DNA from: Isoetes taiwanensis
Taxonomy: Eukaryota > Streptophyta > Lycopodiopsida > Isoetales > Isoetaceae
DNA length: 64,000 bases
Assembly: GCA_021234155.1 (NCBI GenBank)
Contig: JAJEKV010000015.1
Span: 3,318,852 to 3,382,851, forward strand
Direction of reading: 5' to 3'
In this document: positions 34,491 to 45,985 of the stretch, piece by piece
How the letters are laid out: every line of letters begins with the position of its first letter
Numbering within the stretch: the first letter of the stretch is position 1
Program-made: the position numbers and the translations under genes
The notes under the pieces: generated by a model
Told to the model about the DNA's origin: nothing
What the model saw: the letters and a program-made list of their open reading frames with translations, nothing else
The model's database searches: none

Positions 34491-35700
34491 CCTCACACTC
34501 ATCTCCCAGGGAACTGACTGTGTCACTTCCCCTATTTCGAGGTGGGGAGTTCCCCTCCACCACTTTCTTGGGAAAGTCTATCAGCTTACAGGTAATGGCT
34601 GAGAAAAGCGCTTTTATACACAATGCTGTTTCTGTGATCCCGCGGCAGAGCTATAGTTAGGGCCATCGATCACACTCTGACTAAGGCATTGTTGAGCTTT
34701 GTCCTTAATGCAGAGTGAGTTTGGGGCGTGCCGTCCTCTTCTAGCATTTTGGAGCCGACTTAGGCAGTCACGAAGGCATTTTGTTTGGGCATAGGGTGAA
34801 GCCTTGATCCCCTGTCAATTCTGCCTTTGCGGCCCGGATTCTTACTTGAAAAACGTGGCTGACCCTTGATAGACACATAGATCTATTTTGAAAGTGGTTA
34901 CTATGGGTGATGCTCGGCTCCACTTTTTACGGCTTGCTTGTGGCCATGAGTCATAGCGGCTTAGGGCTGTTGGAGAGTAGAGATCGATGGTTAGCCGGAT
35001 GGGCGATGCGGAGCCTGGTCATGCAATTTGGTAGCGTGGTAGATAAATGGCGGCTGGGGAGTACCTAGATGCTTGTTTCCTTGGCGAACTCACAGGATCC
35101 ATTGGCTCTAGAGCAGGTCAAAATGGCCCCATTACAGGCACATCAACCGCGTGTTAGCGGGGCCCCAGCCTCTACCTGCGTTCGGTGCCTGGAAGCGCGA
35201 GGCTCATTGCCTCCATTCGCGCAGGTGCCCACCATCTTAGCATCGAGGCAGGCGGAGTGGATTAGGGAGCCCTTGAGGCAGAGCTCTGTCGATCTTGTCA
35301 AGCAGTGCAGATTGAGGATGAGTCTCACACTTTCGAGTTGCCCAGTTGATGGGGTCGGGCGGATCGGCTCCCCTTGGTCTGGTGGAGCGTGCCTTACATT
35401 CTTGATAGACACGCGTCGATGCGATGCCACAGGGTCATACATCGGGAGATGCTTTGGACCTGTAGTCTGCTTGCCCCAGCACAGGCGTGTCGTGACTAGG
35501 CACTACGGGCGGTGCATATTCCATATATGATAGGATGTTTACGCATTTTATATGATTAGCCTGATTTGTCGTGGTGATTTAACCGCCGCAGTTTTCCTCG
35601 AAACCCTTGAGCGAGGGTTTTAATCCGGCGATGGCTCAAGCTTGCTGCGTTTTTATCAAATGGTCCCATAGACGATTGGTCTCGTGGGCGATAAAAGTAA

Positions 35701-35720
35701 CTTCCTTCCTTCCTTCCTTT
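35701..35720 (+). repeat. Tetranucleotide tail of LINE A
   Basis: CTTCCTTCCTTCCTTCCTTT directly after GCGATAAAAGTAA, marking the LINE 3' end instead of a poly(A) tail. Confidence 0.75.
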
Positions 35721-35823
35721 GGTTTTGGAGTTATAGCTACCGCAGGGGTGACTCAGGGCATGAGAGCTGTGGATAAGCATATATGCCCTTTATTCCTCGA
35801 TCCGTATAATGATGTTTGGTGAG

Positions 35824-35872
35824 ATGAGGAGGAGGAGGAGGAGGAGGAGGAGGAGGGAGGAGGAGAGGAGCC
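35824..35872 (+). repeat. (GAG)n microsatellite
   Basis: GATGAGGAGGAGGAGGAGG and continuing GGA units with two interruptions. Confidence 0.9.
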
Positions 35873-36781
35873 CTTGTCAACATCTTTAATAAGCCTCCCT
35901 TTTTTGAGAGTAAAGTGGAATTTTTCCATTAATCAAGAGAAGCGATTACATAGTTACGCTAATCATAGCGGTAGTGAAGCAAAATTCATACAACTCCAAC
36001 CTTTCCTAAGGAGGAAAAGGCAGATAGATAAGATGCAAGTTAATGAGACAAATTAGATTGACTATGAGTATCCATGAGGAAGCGGATGTCTTTTCTTACA
36101 GCGAGTAAAAACTCCAAGTACAAAAATTCCGGCCTGACCCCAATAAAAACTCCCATGCCATGCGACTAACACTGGAAAATGATATAGCCAACAAAAACCC
36201 CTCTGAGATGAAGAATTAGAGTTGAGAGAAAATGAGTATGGCAAAGAAGGAGTTCAATAGAGTATCGAAAAAGGTAACAAGGTAGCAAGATTATGAGGAG
36301 AGGGAGTCAAGTTTGGCATTGAAGAAAGAGTAAAAAGAGTTAAGCAGGCAAAGGAACATAGAATAGCTTTAGGTTTGTCATAAGCTTATGTATCAAATAG
36401 CTATAAATTTTCAATGGCACCGGATATACGCAACAATTAGATATACATGCAGTTTAGGAAGCGTTTTAAGTTTCTAGAAATTTCTACCTTCTCTAATTGG
36501 CATTTTGTGAATGTGGTTTGATTTCTAAGTAACATCGATTATACCCTAAGGCAACTACTTATTTTGCTTTCTGAGTGGGCAAGATAAGTTTAAATTTGCT
36601 CTATTAAACATCAACAAATAGGCCATCATCAGCGTTTTATTTTGTTTTGAGGTAAATTTTCATTCTATTCCTTTTCTTATGTTCCTCAAATTTATCTATC
36701 ATGTATATAAGCTGCATATTTTTCCTTTAGTCTTTGATCCACCATTTTGGGTCTAGATCCACCATTTAGCAATACATGGCA
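35873..36781. other. AT-rich stretch up to the assembly gap
   Basis: Starts with CTTTTTTTGAGAGTAAAGTGG and TTTTTCCATTAATCAAGAG, which could be the reverse complement of a poly(A)-tailed LINE 3' end; a similar start occurs after the T-run at 47871. Beyond that no structure was seen. Confidence 0.3.
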
Positions 36782-37676
36782 NNNNNNNNNNNNNNNNNNN
36801 NNNNNNNNNNNNNNNNNNNNNNNNNNNNNNNNNNNNNNNNNNNNNNNNNNNNNNNNNNNNNNNNNNNNNNNNNNNNNNNNNNNNNNNNNNNNNNNNNNNN
36901 NNNNNNNNNNNNNNNNNNNNNNNNNNNNNNNNNNNNNNNNNNNNNNNNNNNNNNNNNNNNNNNNNNNNNNNNNNNNNNNNNNNNNNNNNNNNNNNNNNNN
37001 NNNNNNNNNNNNNNNNNNNNNNNNNNNNNNNNNNNNNNNNNNNNNNNNNNNNNNNNNNNNNNNNNNNNNNNNNNNNNNNNNNNNNNNNNNNNNNNNNNNN
37101 NNNNNNNNNNNNNNNNNNNNNNNNNNNNNNNNNNNNNNNNNNNNNNNNNNNNNNNNNNNNNNNNNNNNNNNNNNNNNNNNNNNNNNNNNNNNNNNNNNNN
37201 NNNNNNNNNNNNNNNNNNNNNNNNNNNNNNNNNNNNNNNNNNNNNNNNNNNNNNNNNNNNNNNNNNNNNNNNNNNNNNNNNNNNNNNNNNNNNNNNNNNN
37301 NNNNNNNNNNNNNNNNNNNNNNNNNNNNNNNNNNNNNNNNNNNNNNNNNNNNNNNNNNNNNNNNNNNNNNNNNNNNNNNNNNNNNNNNNNNNNNNNNNNN
37401 NNNNNNNNNNNNNNNNNNNNNNNNNNNNNNNNNNNNNNNNNNNNNNNNNNNNNNNNNNNNNNNNNNNNNNNNNNNNNNNNNNNNNNNNNNNNNNNNNNNN
37501 NNNNNNNNNNNNNNNNNNNNNNNNNNNNNNNNNNNNNNNNNNNNNNNNNNNNNNNNNNNNNNNNNNNNNNNNNNNNNNNNNNNNNNNNNNNNNNNNNNNN
37601 NNNNNNNNNNNNNNNNNNNNNNNNNNNNNNNNNNNNNNNNNNNNNNNNNNNNNNNNNNNNNNNNNNNNNNNNNNNN
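36782..37676. other. Assembly gap (895 N)
   Basis: Unbroken run of N. Open frames crossing it are artefacts. Confidence 1.
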
Positions 37677-39249
37677 TTCATTGTACTTCACGTTCGTTAC
37701 GTATTGCTCTCTCTGGGGGTACCATTGTATGGTATACTGATATTGGTATGTGGTTCACATATCCGAATTAATTTTATTAAAGCTTTCCACTTACATCAGG
37801 GGACACAAGGCAAGACTTTCATTGGATTATTCCATCATTGATTGCTTCTGGTTACTGGGATCCTACTGTCTAGGTATTATTTTACACATGGCCCCTGCGT
37901 AAGCTTCTTTGAGAGTTCCTGGAAACAAGTCCTATTTGATTTATTTCTGATGGCGGTTGGCCAGGAATGCACATGAACAAGCGGCTCACACCTTCAATAT
38001 GTGAACTGCAGGCTGGGATTCGATCTTCTCTGGTTTCTATATCCTTATTATGAATCTATTTTTATCGCCAGTGCATAGTTGCTCGTAAGATATCCTCTAT
38101 GTCATAGCCTGCAATATCTCTCACAGAAAGGTTGAGCATATTAAAACTCAAGATTGTTTATTTGTTCCTAGATAAACGTGCATGATTGCATTACATTGGC
38201 AATAAATTAGTGTTTATGTGTTTTTTTTCCTACAGGCTGATATCTATTACTGGAGATTCCCTGCGCTCTGCTTGAGTGGATGGGGAACAAAATTAGTTGC
38301 TGATTTTTGTACTGGTTGCATGTGATCTTCGGATTTAATTGTGCAAGGGTTTTACTGGAATTTATGAGAACAACCTAATTTATGTTTTCCTTTTTGTCTG
38401 CTCATTATTATGTGCTTCTAGTTTTTCCACATTATTCTTCTTAGTAAAGGAGAAAGGAGAGGCATATGCCCTTCAGACAACAAGAGCAATCTGTGTAAAA
38501 ATGTCGGGACATGGTCAGCGTGTGACCAGCCCTCACATTCATGATGGAAGTCAACGAGGTTATTTAATTCAAGGGCATGCTCATTAAACGGAAACAATCT
38601 GGCTGCGATGGCTTTATACCGTCTGTTAGAAATCATTGAGAGGAAGTCTAATGGAGTTCAAGTGGTTGAAGTTTTGTCAACATTTGCAGTAAACTGCTTC
38701 TTTGGTTGTATGGAGGGGTTTAATTAAAGACTCATCAACTTTTCTGGTAGGCTGTGGAGCTTCAAGATTATAAGGACAATAACAATAATAATAGCCATAA
38801 TAATCTATACTTATGTTGACAACTTATAATATTCTTATAAGACTGACATTAGGCACTTCGGGTATGAACAGGTAAATTGGGTTTAGGGAGCTTTTATTAA
38901 GGGACTCCTGATGGCCTAAGAGGATAGGTAAATTTATTGTCTGGTTTAATATTTTTCTATTTTACATTTTTAAATCATATCAACATCTCATATTAGGACA
39001 TTACAAACCAGATTTGCATTTTCGTTTTGTCATGAAAACTGCCTGATGCAATTTGATTTGCAGGTTTCCTTTGTAAGGAAGATATTTTCAATTACTTGGT
39101 CCTTCAAAACGATGGGCATTACTGGCTTATGTATTATTTGAGAGTATTGTATTTTGGTGCCTCTCATAGCTGGAGCTCTAAAGTGTATGGCCTCATTTGG
39201 AAATTTTAGTTGACTGAATCTATTGTCATATTTAAATAGTACAGTCATT
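37677..39249. other. AT-rich stretch with a possible exon-like piece
   Basis: About 38430-38587 (plus) is open and protein-like (ICVKMSGHGQRVTSPHIHDG, ending GHAH and a stop) after a TTCTTAG acceptor-like site. About 38590-38720 is open in another frame (ALYRLLEIIERKSNGVQVVE). They might be pieces of a decayed gene, but I cannot name it. Confidence 0.3.
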
Positions 39250-39252
39250 GTG

Positions 39253-39990
39253 TATACTGGGGTTGGCCTACATTATCAAGCCATTTTATACACCATTGTT
39301 GAATTGTTCTATGTAATATGTTTGCCTTGTGATGGCATGCAAGGCTTAAGGATGTAGTATCTGAAGGAGGATGCATTATTAATTCCATAAAATTGTAGCT
39401 TGACTAGATGTTTATAATTGCAATTCAATCTTTTAGCTTCAAACTCCAGGTGAACCTTAGGTCTTTTTGGGGAGAACATTTCCTACCATATTTCCTGGCC
39501 CATAATAAAAGCGAGGTAATCTCTTGTGGCTGGCTTACCTCTCTCAGAGCACTTCTCTCTTTGGCTGATGGCGGTTTTGAGTTTTGGCCCGGCTGCGATG
39601 ATGCCATTGGCAACCACTTCTCCCCTGGTACCACGTTGAATGAGCGCGTGACCCATGCGAGGGGCACAAATGGCACCAAAGCCCCTTGCCCGATGGCCGA
39701 GCCCGTGATGGCGGCCAATGCAGGAAACCTGGCGTAAAGAGCTGCTAGCCCGTATTCTAACAAAAGTTTTTGCACACAACTCAGCCCTCTCCTTAGCGCA
39801 TCTAATTTTTAGATCGGCTGTCGCCATGTATCTTCCGGGGCCTATACTATCCAACCATTTTGCCACCCATTGTTGAATTGTTCCTGTAACTTGTTTGCCT
39901 TGTGATCATGCAAAGGCTTAAGGATGATGTCGAAGGATGATCGTTATTAATTGTAGTAGCTTGATAGATGTGATGTAGAGCGAGGAATGA
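39253..39990. repeat. Direct repeats (~150 bp) flanking a GC-richer 0.4-kb insert
   Basis: 39253-39415 and 39838-39975 both contain CATTGTTGAATTGTTC (with small changes), TTTGCCTTGTGAT, AGGCTTAAGGATG and a TTATTAATT...GTAGCTTGA segment. The DNA between them (39430-39837) is GC-richer and has long open frames on the minus strand (116 and 127 codons, overlapping, one beginning MAKWLDSIGPGRYMATADLK). I do not recognise them. It could be a small insertion flanked by its own terminal repeats or an ordinary duplication around inserted DNA. Confidence 0.65.
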
Positions 39991-40973
39991 GAGCATTCTT
40001 GCTTCCCCACCATCACGGGAGGCTATGTGGCTGGCCAGGATTCTACGGGCTGTTATTCCAGATTCTGATATCGAAATAAGCTTCTCACGGATTCCGGGTT
40101 CTTTGAACCCATACGTCATTTTGAAGAAAAGAATGAATTAGAAATGCTCATCCACCTACAGCGTTTATAGTACCAAATTCTATCTTTTAACCCGAGCTCA
40201 ATTAGAACACCACGAGTCTTTTTCTTAACATGTAAAGTTTACACTGGCCGAGCCTTCTCGGCGTCTAATTTTTGATGTGGCACCTTGTCAATCCATCCTC
40301 ACATCAACCAAGCCCCTTTTAGTCGCCCAAGTAGCTCGCCAAACGCACCAATTTATCTCTCTGGCGGCCGGTGGTGTTTTATAGAGGCGGTTGCTCACTC
40401 AATAGACCTTTCGGCGTTTTACTGCGTGGGTTTAAAACAAACGTTGGAACTGAGCGTGTTGAACACTTCCGTATATTTCATGTTTTGGTTCGATTATAGA
40501 CCAAGATCAAACAGATTTGTTTGGCACAGAGCTTTTAAGGAAAACACCGCCGTAGATGATGTGACAATATCAACAACCTTATCGCTGCCCGACCTGGCGT
40601 TAAATGCAGCTTAAGTTATCGGTATATTTACATGGTGTGAGCCGCAGGTATGTTCGTGATGGTCTACTTGCCTTGTTTCATGGTCCTAAGCTTAAGCGAG
40701 TCTGTTTTCATTTTCGTTTTCATCACATATGTAATGCTGGGCGTACCGCCGTTCAACGTAATATGGCGCAGAGGCGGTTCGCGATAGGTCGCCACCACCA
40801 GTAGACGCTTCCTTAAAAATTATCACGTTAGGTCGCTGAAGTTGATGCATTACTTTATCATCTGGAGTGGAATTACGCGTGAAGCTTGTGGCACGTGTGA
40901 CTCTGGAAGCTGCCGCATGTAGTCTTGGCTACGCATTGAGAAGCCATCGATAAAGAAACATGTAAGACCAATG
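39991..40973. other. Unassigned DNA with a 109-codon plus-strand frame
   Basis: The frame at 40285-40614 from ATG is open and of balanced composition (middle part CFIEAVAHSIDLSAFYCVG). It lacks visible splice context or family motifs. A minus-strand frame at 39847-40119 is also unassigned. Confidence 0.25.
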
Positions 40974-41686
40974 AAGAAACAAGGGAAGTTATCAAAATAA
41001 CCTAATTATTGACTTGTTTGCAAAAGCCCATACCGTATTTTTGAAATTCCTAAAGGCCCTTAATATGATATTTTCCCAAATAGCCCTTTGTAATTTAAAA
41101 AATCACTAGAGATAAACCTATCATTCAATACTAAAATGATCGGAAACCAACTAATTTAATGCTTTACAAAATGCATTATTGAAGGAGGAAAGGCTGCTCA
41201 TCGAGGTTACTTGTAAAGCTCATTTTTGCTAATAATGATATGTTGGAGCTATTTATCCTTCAAATATTATTGAACTTAAAATAATAGAGGCTTTTGCCTG
41301 CAACATGTAGTCCTCATGAACCTAAAAGAAAGCGGGATAAAATGGCGAGAAGATATAGGAATAGAAAAGCGTGTGTCTGAAAGTGCACATTATTGACTAA
41401 CGTGGTACAACATGAAACATGATTCGCGAAATCCCTATTTGACATTTGTTGCATATTCTAAAATTTATTTTCCAATTTATTCTCTATAGGAAATACTTCC
41501 TACAACAAAAATGATTCTCTATGTAAATACGTGCTTTTGATGATGATTTTTGAATACAAAAGGGCTATTTACAGGAAAATACTTAAGAATTTAAGACATT
41601 TCCGGGAATTTCAAAAATACAAAAGGGCTTTTTTGGGAATTAAGTGAACAATTAAAGGTTATTTTGGTAAATTTCCCAAGAAACAA
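40974..41686. mobile_element. Mutator-like MITE with a perfect 9-bp target duplication
   Basis: Element 40983-41677 (695 bp) starts GGGAAGTTATCAAAATAACC and ends with the near reverse complement (GGTTATTTTGGTAAATTTCCC split by a base or two). The inverted arms extend about 110-120 bp and include GTATTTTTGAAATTCC paired with GGAATTTCAAAAATAC, and the AAATAGCCCTTTG pair. It is flanked by AAGAAACAA at 40974-40982 and again at 41678-41686. A 9-bp duplication and long TIRs starting GGGAAA are typical of the Mutator superfamily. No transposase: non-autonomous. Confidence 0.87.
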
Positions 41687-42729
41687 AAGAAAATTTAGGC
41701 GCGGGCCTTCAAAACAGGAAAACATTGCCAGACCTTTCAAATCTTTGCCAATTAACAAAGCAAGCTCAGAAGAAATACATCCCTGCTTACAAAAACTTGG
41801 TGACAGAGGGTTGCTTACAAAAACTTGAATAACAGAGCCCTGCTTCCAAGTAACAGAACCTTTTGCATTCTCGTCCAATTTTTTGCAATGTGGGCTCTGT
41901 CGAATCTGAATTCGTCTCGGCACTGGGAGTTTAACTCCGTTTGCCATCCTATTTACAGCAGCTTTCTTCTGATTTGTGTTTTGCAGTACTTGATCAAAGG
42001 TGCCTCAAATGATTACAATCTTGTACTTACACGGGCACAAACAAAATTAAAGGATCATTCTTAGACTGTGCCTTTGAGTGAGGCCTGCGCATCTGGCTAT
42101 GGCCCTCCAATCCTGCAGAAATTCTGTGTATGAAGATCCACTTAAGAGAGTGGCACTGCCCGACTTAGAAAACTAACCAGTCTGCAGAGTATTTACAATT
42201 TACAAGCGTGGCTACGAGGAAGTGGATTTAAAGCATTGGCGATCTTACAACAGGCCCCTGCTTACAAAATACAGCTACCCAATGCAAGAGCAAGAAAACA
42301 AGAGCAGGAGGCGGCGGTCAGCAGTGCCGCTTCACAAAGAGAGACAGGTACATGCATTATAAAAGTTATAGATATGACAATAATTCACCCCAGGCATTGC
42401 AGTCCATACAATTGTTAGGCCATATGTATATCTTGCCTGTGCGCAAAGAATATATTTCTTTTGATGTGCTATCTCATAAAACCTTCCCCAAACTGACCTC
42501 ACAAGCTTTTATAGCATAAGAGCAAAACAAAGAATGCATATGCATTGACAAAGCTGTACAAAGCATATTCAATTAATTTTCCACTGTCAAAATACTTATG
42601 AGTACAATATGCAGGATGAGTTTGCTGCCTCCCGTAGACACAATATCTGCATGATAACCTACAATCTCCTACATCTGTTGTTGCCTAGAGATCAGCCCAT
42701 ACATTATAAAAGATAGCATCGTAAAAGTT
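41687..42729. other. DNA downstream of the STIP pseudogene
   Basis: Contains a short tandem of GCTTACAAAAACTTG near 41785-41830 and scattered small frames. As the flank 3' of the minus-strand STIP copy it could hold its 3' UTR. No other feature was seen. Confidence 0.35.
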
Positions 42730-45484
42730 CGAGCGATGCAGCTCTTATCTTCCAGCTCAATATGTGAGACCATCCATTTTGACCTTAACAACAACCATTC
42801 AACTGTCGTGTTAGAAAGAATGACTCGTCAAGTAAGCAATGTACTGGTTGGACAAACTACCATTTCTGCAGTGACCAGGCATATACAAACTTCAGCACAT
42901 GCTCATTTTACTTCCATCTACTTCCACACACCATTAGATGCATATTCAAGAGTTGTTCTAGTGATACAGACTGCCACCTATCAGAATCCTGTGCTAGCAT
43001 TACCTGTTTACGGCAGAATCTATACATATGCTTGCACCAAACCCGTAGACCTGTAAGCCTTCATGCATCCTGCCTAGTTTTGGCAAAATTGAACATCATT
43101 ATCCTGTGCAAAAGTGTCAACGAATTTCCTTCAGGCTCATATCGGCGAAAGCTGCATGCCCATTTTCCATAAGGCCTGTGCCATGCTGTTGGGAGTATAC
43201 ATTTGTTGCTGCATGCTGCTTTGACTCAAACTGCGTTGTTCTTATTCACGCGTAAAATAGCTCACATTTTCTCTAGCTTTCCAGGTTGAACAGCGATTTG
43301 CACCTTCAACAACTTGATTCATCATTTCTAAGGCAATAGTAAGCTGTAATAGTTTGAATCGATTACGTTTATGACCAGTTCACTTGAGCAAGAGTGCCTT
43401 CCACCCTAGATACCATTGTGTTACCTCATCAAAATTGGGATTACCACAGAGCCAGTGATATAAAACCTGCTTGCCACTGGGGGAAAGAACCCCACGTTTC
43501 AGTATTCCCTACTGCATATGATGGATAGGAACTGCAGTTATATGCCATGACCCAGTTGAAGGTTAGATTTAGCACGATTTGCTGGATTCACAACTAGCTC
43601 AGATTGGAGGTATATATATCAGCTTTGGAAGTAATGGGCCTTTATCATCTGCTCCCAACTTCCAGATCAAAACAGGCTGCCATGGTGATAACAAAGCATA
43701 AGCTGAAGAGTCACTGGGGTGCCAAGCTTGCAGCATAGTTCCCAACTTAAAGCGGATGGGCATGTAAAGGGGTTCCATTTTGTTTGCCAAACAGAGGAAG
43801 CCAAGGATGCAACCATTCATGGATAGGAACAGTCTCAATCGCGAGGGTCTAAACATCGACTGCAGCCATGAGCTTACGGCATGATAAGATGATCAAGAAT
43901 GCTTTGCATCACCCGATCTGTTGGAAGAAGCTTTTCCCCAAGCTTCCAAAACCTGAGTATTGGTTCTGGATCCGTGGTTCCCCATCTATTGTAGCAGCCT
44001 AATCACAATGGAAAAACTACTTCCATAATTAATTGCGTTGTATGGGCGCTCATGTCCACATCTGAGAAAATAAGCTTGATCCCGTAAATTATCACCCTGG
44101 AGGAGTCCTTTTTAAAGCTTCAATACTTCTCTACCACGAGAAGAAGGATCTACAAGAGGTTCCCAACCTTGGAAATACTGATGCATGGCGGAAGCGCAAG
44201 GACAATGCAATTACAGAAAGATTATGGGTTATAATCTTCTCTAAAATCCACTCTTAGTTTCTGAAAAGTATTCTACAAGACTGTCTAAAAGTCATCTTGC
44301 CTTGAAAACAATTTGTTGTACATGTTTTATTCCTAACCATTATACTTTCATGGCATTAATTTGTTTTTCTGCGTTCTGCTTCAATGCACAACCTTTCTCT
44401 CTCCTTTTCCAAGAATGCCACAGATTCCCTTTCTTGTCGTAATTTTTAGGTCTGTGTTATGAATGTCTGCCTCTACAAGATCCACAATGAGCCTCAGGTT
44501 ATGCTGCTTAACTCTGGCATGGGGTATTGTCCTCCAATATCTGTCTGTTCTGCATTAGGTTCTCTAAATTTGTAATCGGTAGAACCTGGGGACCTCTCAT
44601 GTCTAGAATGGGCTGAATTGTCTCAATACCCTTTTTCCTGTTTCTGCATCAGAAGCTTACTGCTGTTACATATTCCTTTTTCTTAGCCTTACTTTTCTTA
44701 ACCACAAGTGCTCCTTCGTTTTCACCTTAGCTTCCTTTGTTTTGTCCTCTGCTTCCTCCATGCGGGTGGAGGGGCAGACCTATCCTACCTCCTTGGGAAA
44801 TCATTGAAGCCCATACCCATGTTTTTTTAGGCCTCATTTTTAGCCTCGATAGGAACAGCTATACCCTGTTCATTCTTTCCCAACCCTCCACCTTTATAAC
44901 CCATCTTCTCCAGAAGTCTAAATCTATGCCTTAGTATGTTTCTCCAAAATCTGCAAGTTCAGAACTTACTTGAGGCCAGCTTACTCACATGAAGATGATG
45001 TTGGGAAACCTTAGACGGATTTTGCCAGCTCCGTTCCCTCTCTCCTCTCAGCCTTCCTTAATCAGTTTCCCAAAAGCAGATGGCAGTAAGTCCTCTACAA
45101 TATCATTCTCAACCTCTTTAGATGCACCAGAACGAGCCAAACCTGCCCCATTTCCAGTACCAAGACCCAGGTCTTTCTGAATCACCATTGCATCATCTAC
45201 CTTCTTATTCTTGTCCAATTTCTTCAGAGAAGGCATCACAGTTCGGTAAAAATAAACTTACAGGTTTGGTGAGATCACTTCTGCTGATATCGCGCTTGCG
45301 TTTCCTTGAGTCATCTGCATCAGAGTCACTGTCATCGAAAGAAACTCCGCAAAGAGCTTCTTCTTTGGTTTGTTTACGCTTCGGTTTGCGATTCGGAAGT
45401 AGAATTCCCCATCTATCCACCTTCCATCTGAGAAATCATTATCCATGCAAAGCGCTCCATATGCTGATACTCGTCCAGCGGCAT
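42730..45484 (-). pseudogene. STIPL1-like: STIP / NTR1 (TFIP11) splicing-factor pseudogene, nearly full length
   Basis: Start ATG at 45484-45482 (MPLDEYQHMERF), then after a one-base loss MDNDFSDGRWIDGEFYF and KPKRKQTKEEALCGV: the TIP_N region. An acidic SDSDADDSRKRKR block and DLTKPVS follow (about 45270-45340), then MPSLKKLDKNKK, GLGTGNG and VEDLLPSAFGKLIKEG. The G-patch is at about 44800-44930 ([19 protein letters not shown]). The GCFC region includes [15 protein letters not shown] and [16 protein letters not shown] (43665-43790) and a C-terminal GRMHEGLQVYGFGA (43030-43080). AAACAG/GTAATG at about 43004 looks like a retained splice donor, with a possible last exon near 42730-42800 (ELHRS). 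At least three N-terminal frameshifts plus later stops. In the family, the protein activates helicase Prp43 for spliceosome disassembly. Could be a live gene damaged by assembly errors. Confidence 0.88.
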
Positions 45485-45578
45485 GTTCCCCTCCACAGGG
45501 CCAAAACCTTCAGGAAGCAAAGGAAAACGAGGGCTTACGTGGTATTCTGATACTATACAGGTATACAAAGCATCCTAA

Positions 45579-45985
45579 GGAATTGGCATATTCCATAACA
45601 TATGCCTATTGGACGATTGAGATCTGCCAGTTGGATGAGCGAGGCTATGCAAACTCGTCAAACCATCACCATTGAGGAATTGGCATATTCCATAAAATAT
45701 ATACTTATTGGACTCTGCCACGGATGCCAGTTGAGTTGGATGTGTTGGGCAAAAGTTTTTAAACCCAATCCGAAGAATTTTCCTACTCTTTCATCAAATA
45801 AGCTAGGATATTTTGATTCCCAATGGAGAATTTGTATTACTCTTATACGATAATATAAAATCCTTAGAATTTTTTTCACGCAATGCGCTAACTCAACGAA
45901 AATTCTTAGTTCCAGCAGACAACCCTTCTCTACCGAGGAATTTGCCCATGAGGGCTATGCAAACATGTTAAACAATCATGATTAA
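45579..45985 (+). repeat. Imperfect tandem repeats upstream of the STIP pseudogene
   Basis: Units begin GGAATTGGCATATTCCATAA at 45579 and again at 45678. The first also contains GGCTATGCAAAC and AAACCATCA. A third partial unit at 45936 reads GAGGAATTTGCCCATGAGGG then CTATGCAAAC and AACAATCATGATT. Unit length is about 98 bp for the first two. They lie 5' of the STIP start, on its promoter side. Confidence 0.7.

Larger units (their letters stand above)
30700..35720 (+). mobile_element. LINE A, degenerate non-LTR retrotransposon
   Basis: GC content rises sharply from about 30.7 kb. In order on the plus strand: a proline/glycine-rich first region (about 31.1-32.4 kb) with no firm ORF1 signature, an endonuclease (about 32.4-33.1 kb), a reverse transcriptase (about 33.96-34.5 kb), and a 3' end GCGATAAAAGTAA followed by CTTC repeats. 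The same 3' end occurs in LINE B (ACGATAAAAGAA with TTCC repeats) and several endonuclease segments match, so the two belong to one family. The 5' limit is not determined. All frames are broken. Confidence 0.75.

Noticed and set aside
36692-37841. Open frames of 312-364 codons
   Set aside because: They consist of N.
40285-40614. 109-codon protein-coding gene
   Set aside because: Open from ATG but no family motifs, splice context or conserved copy in the window.
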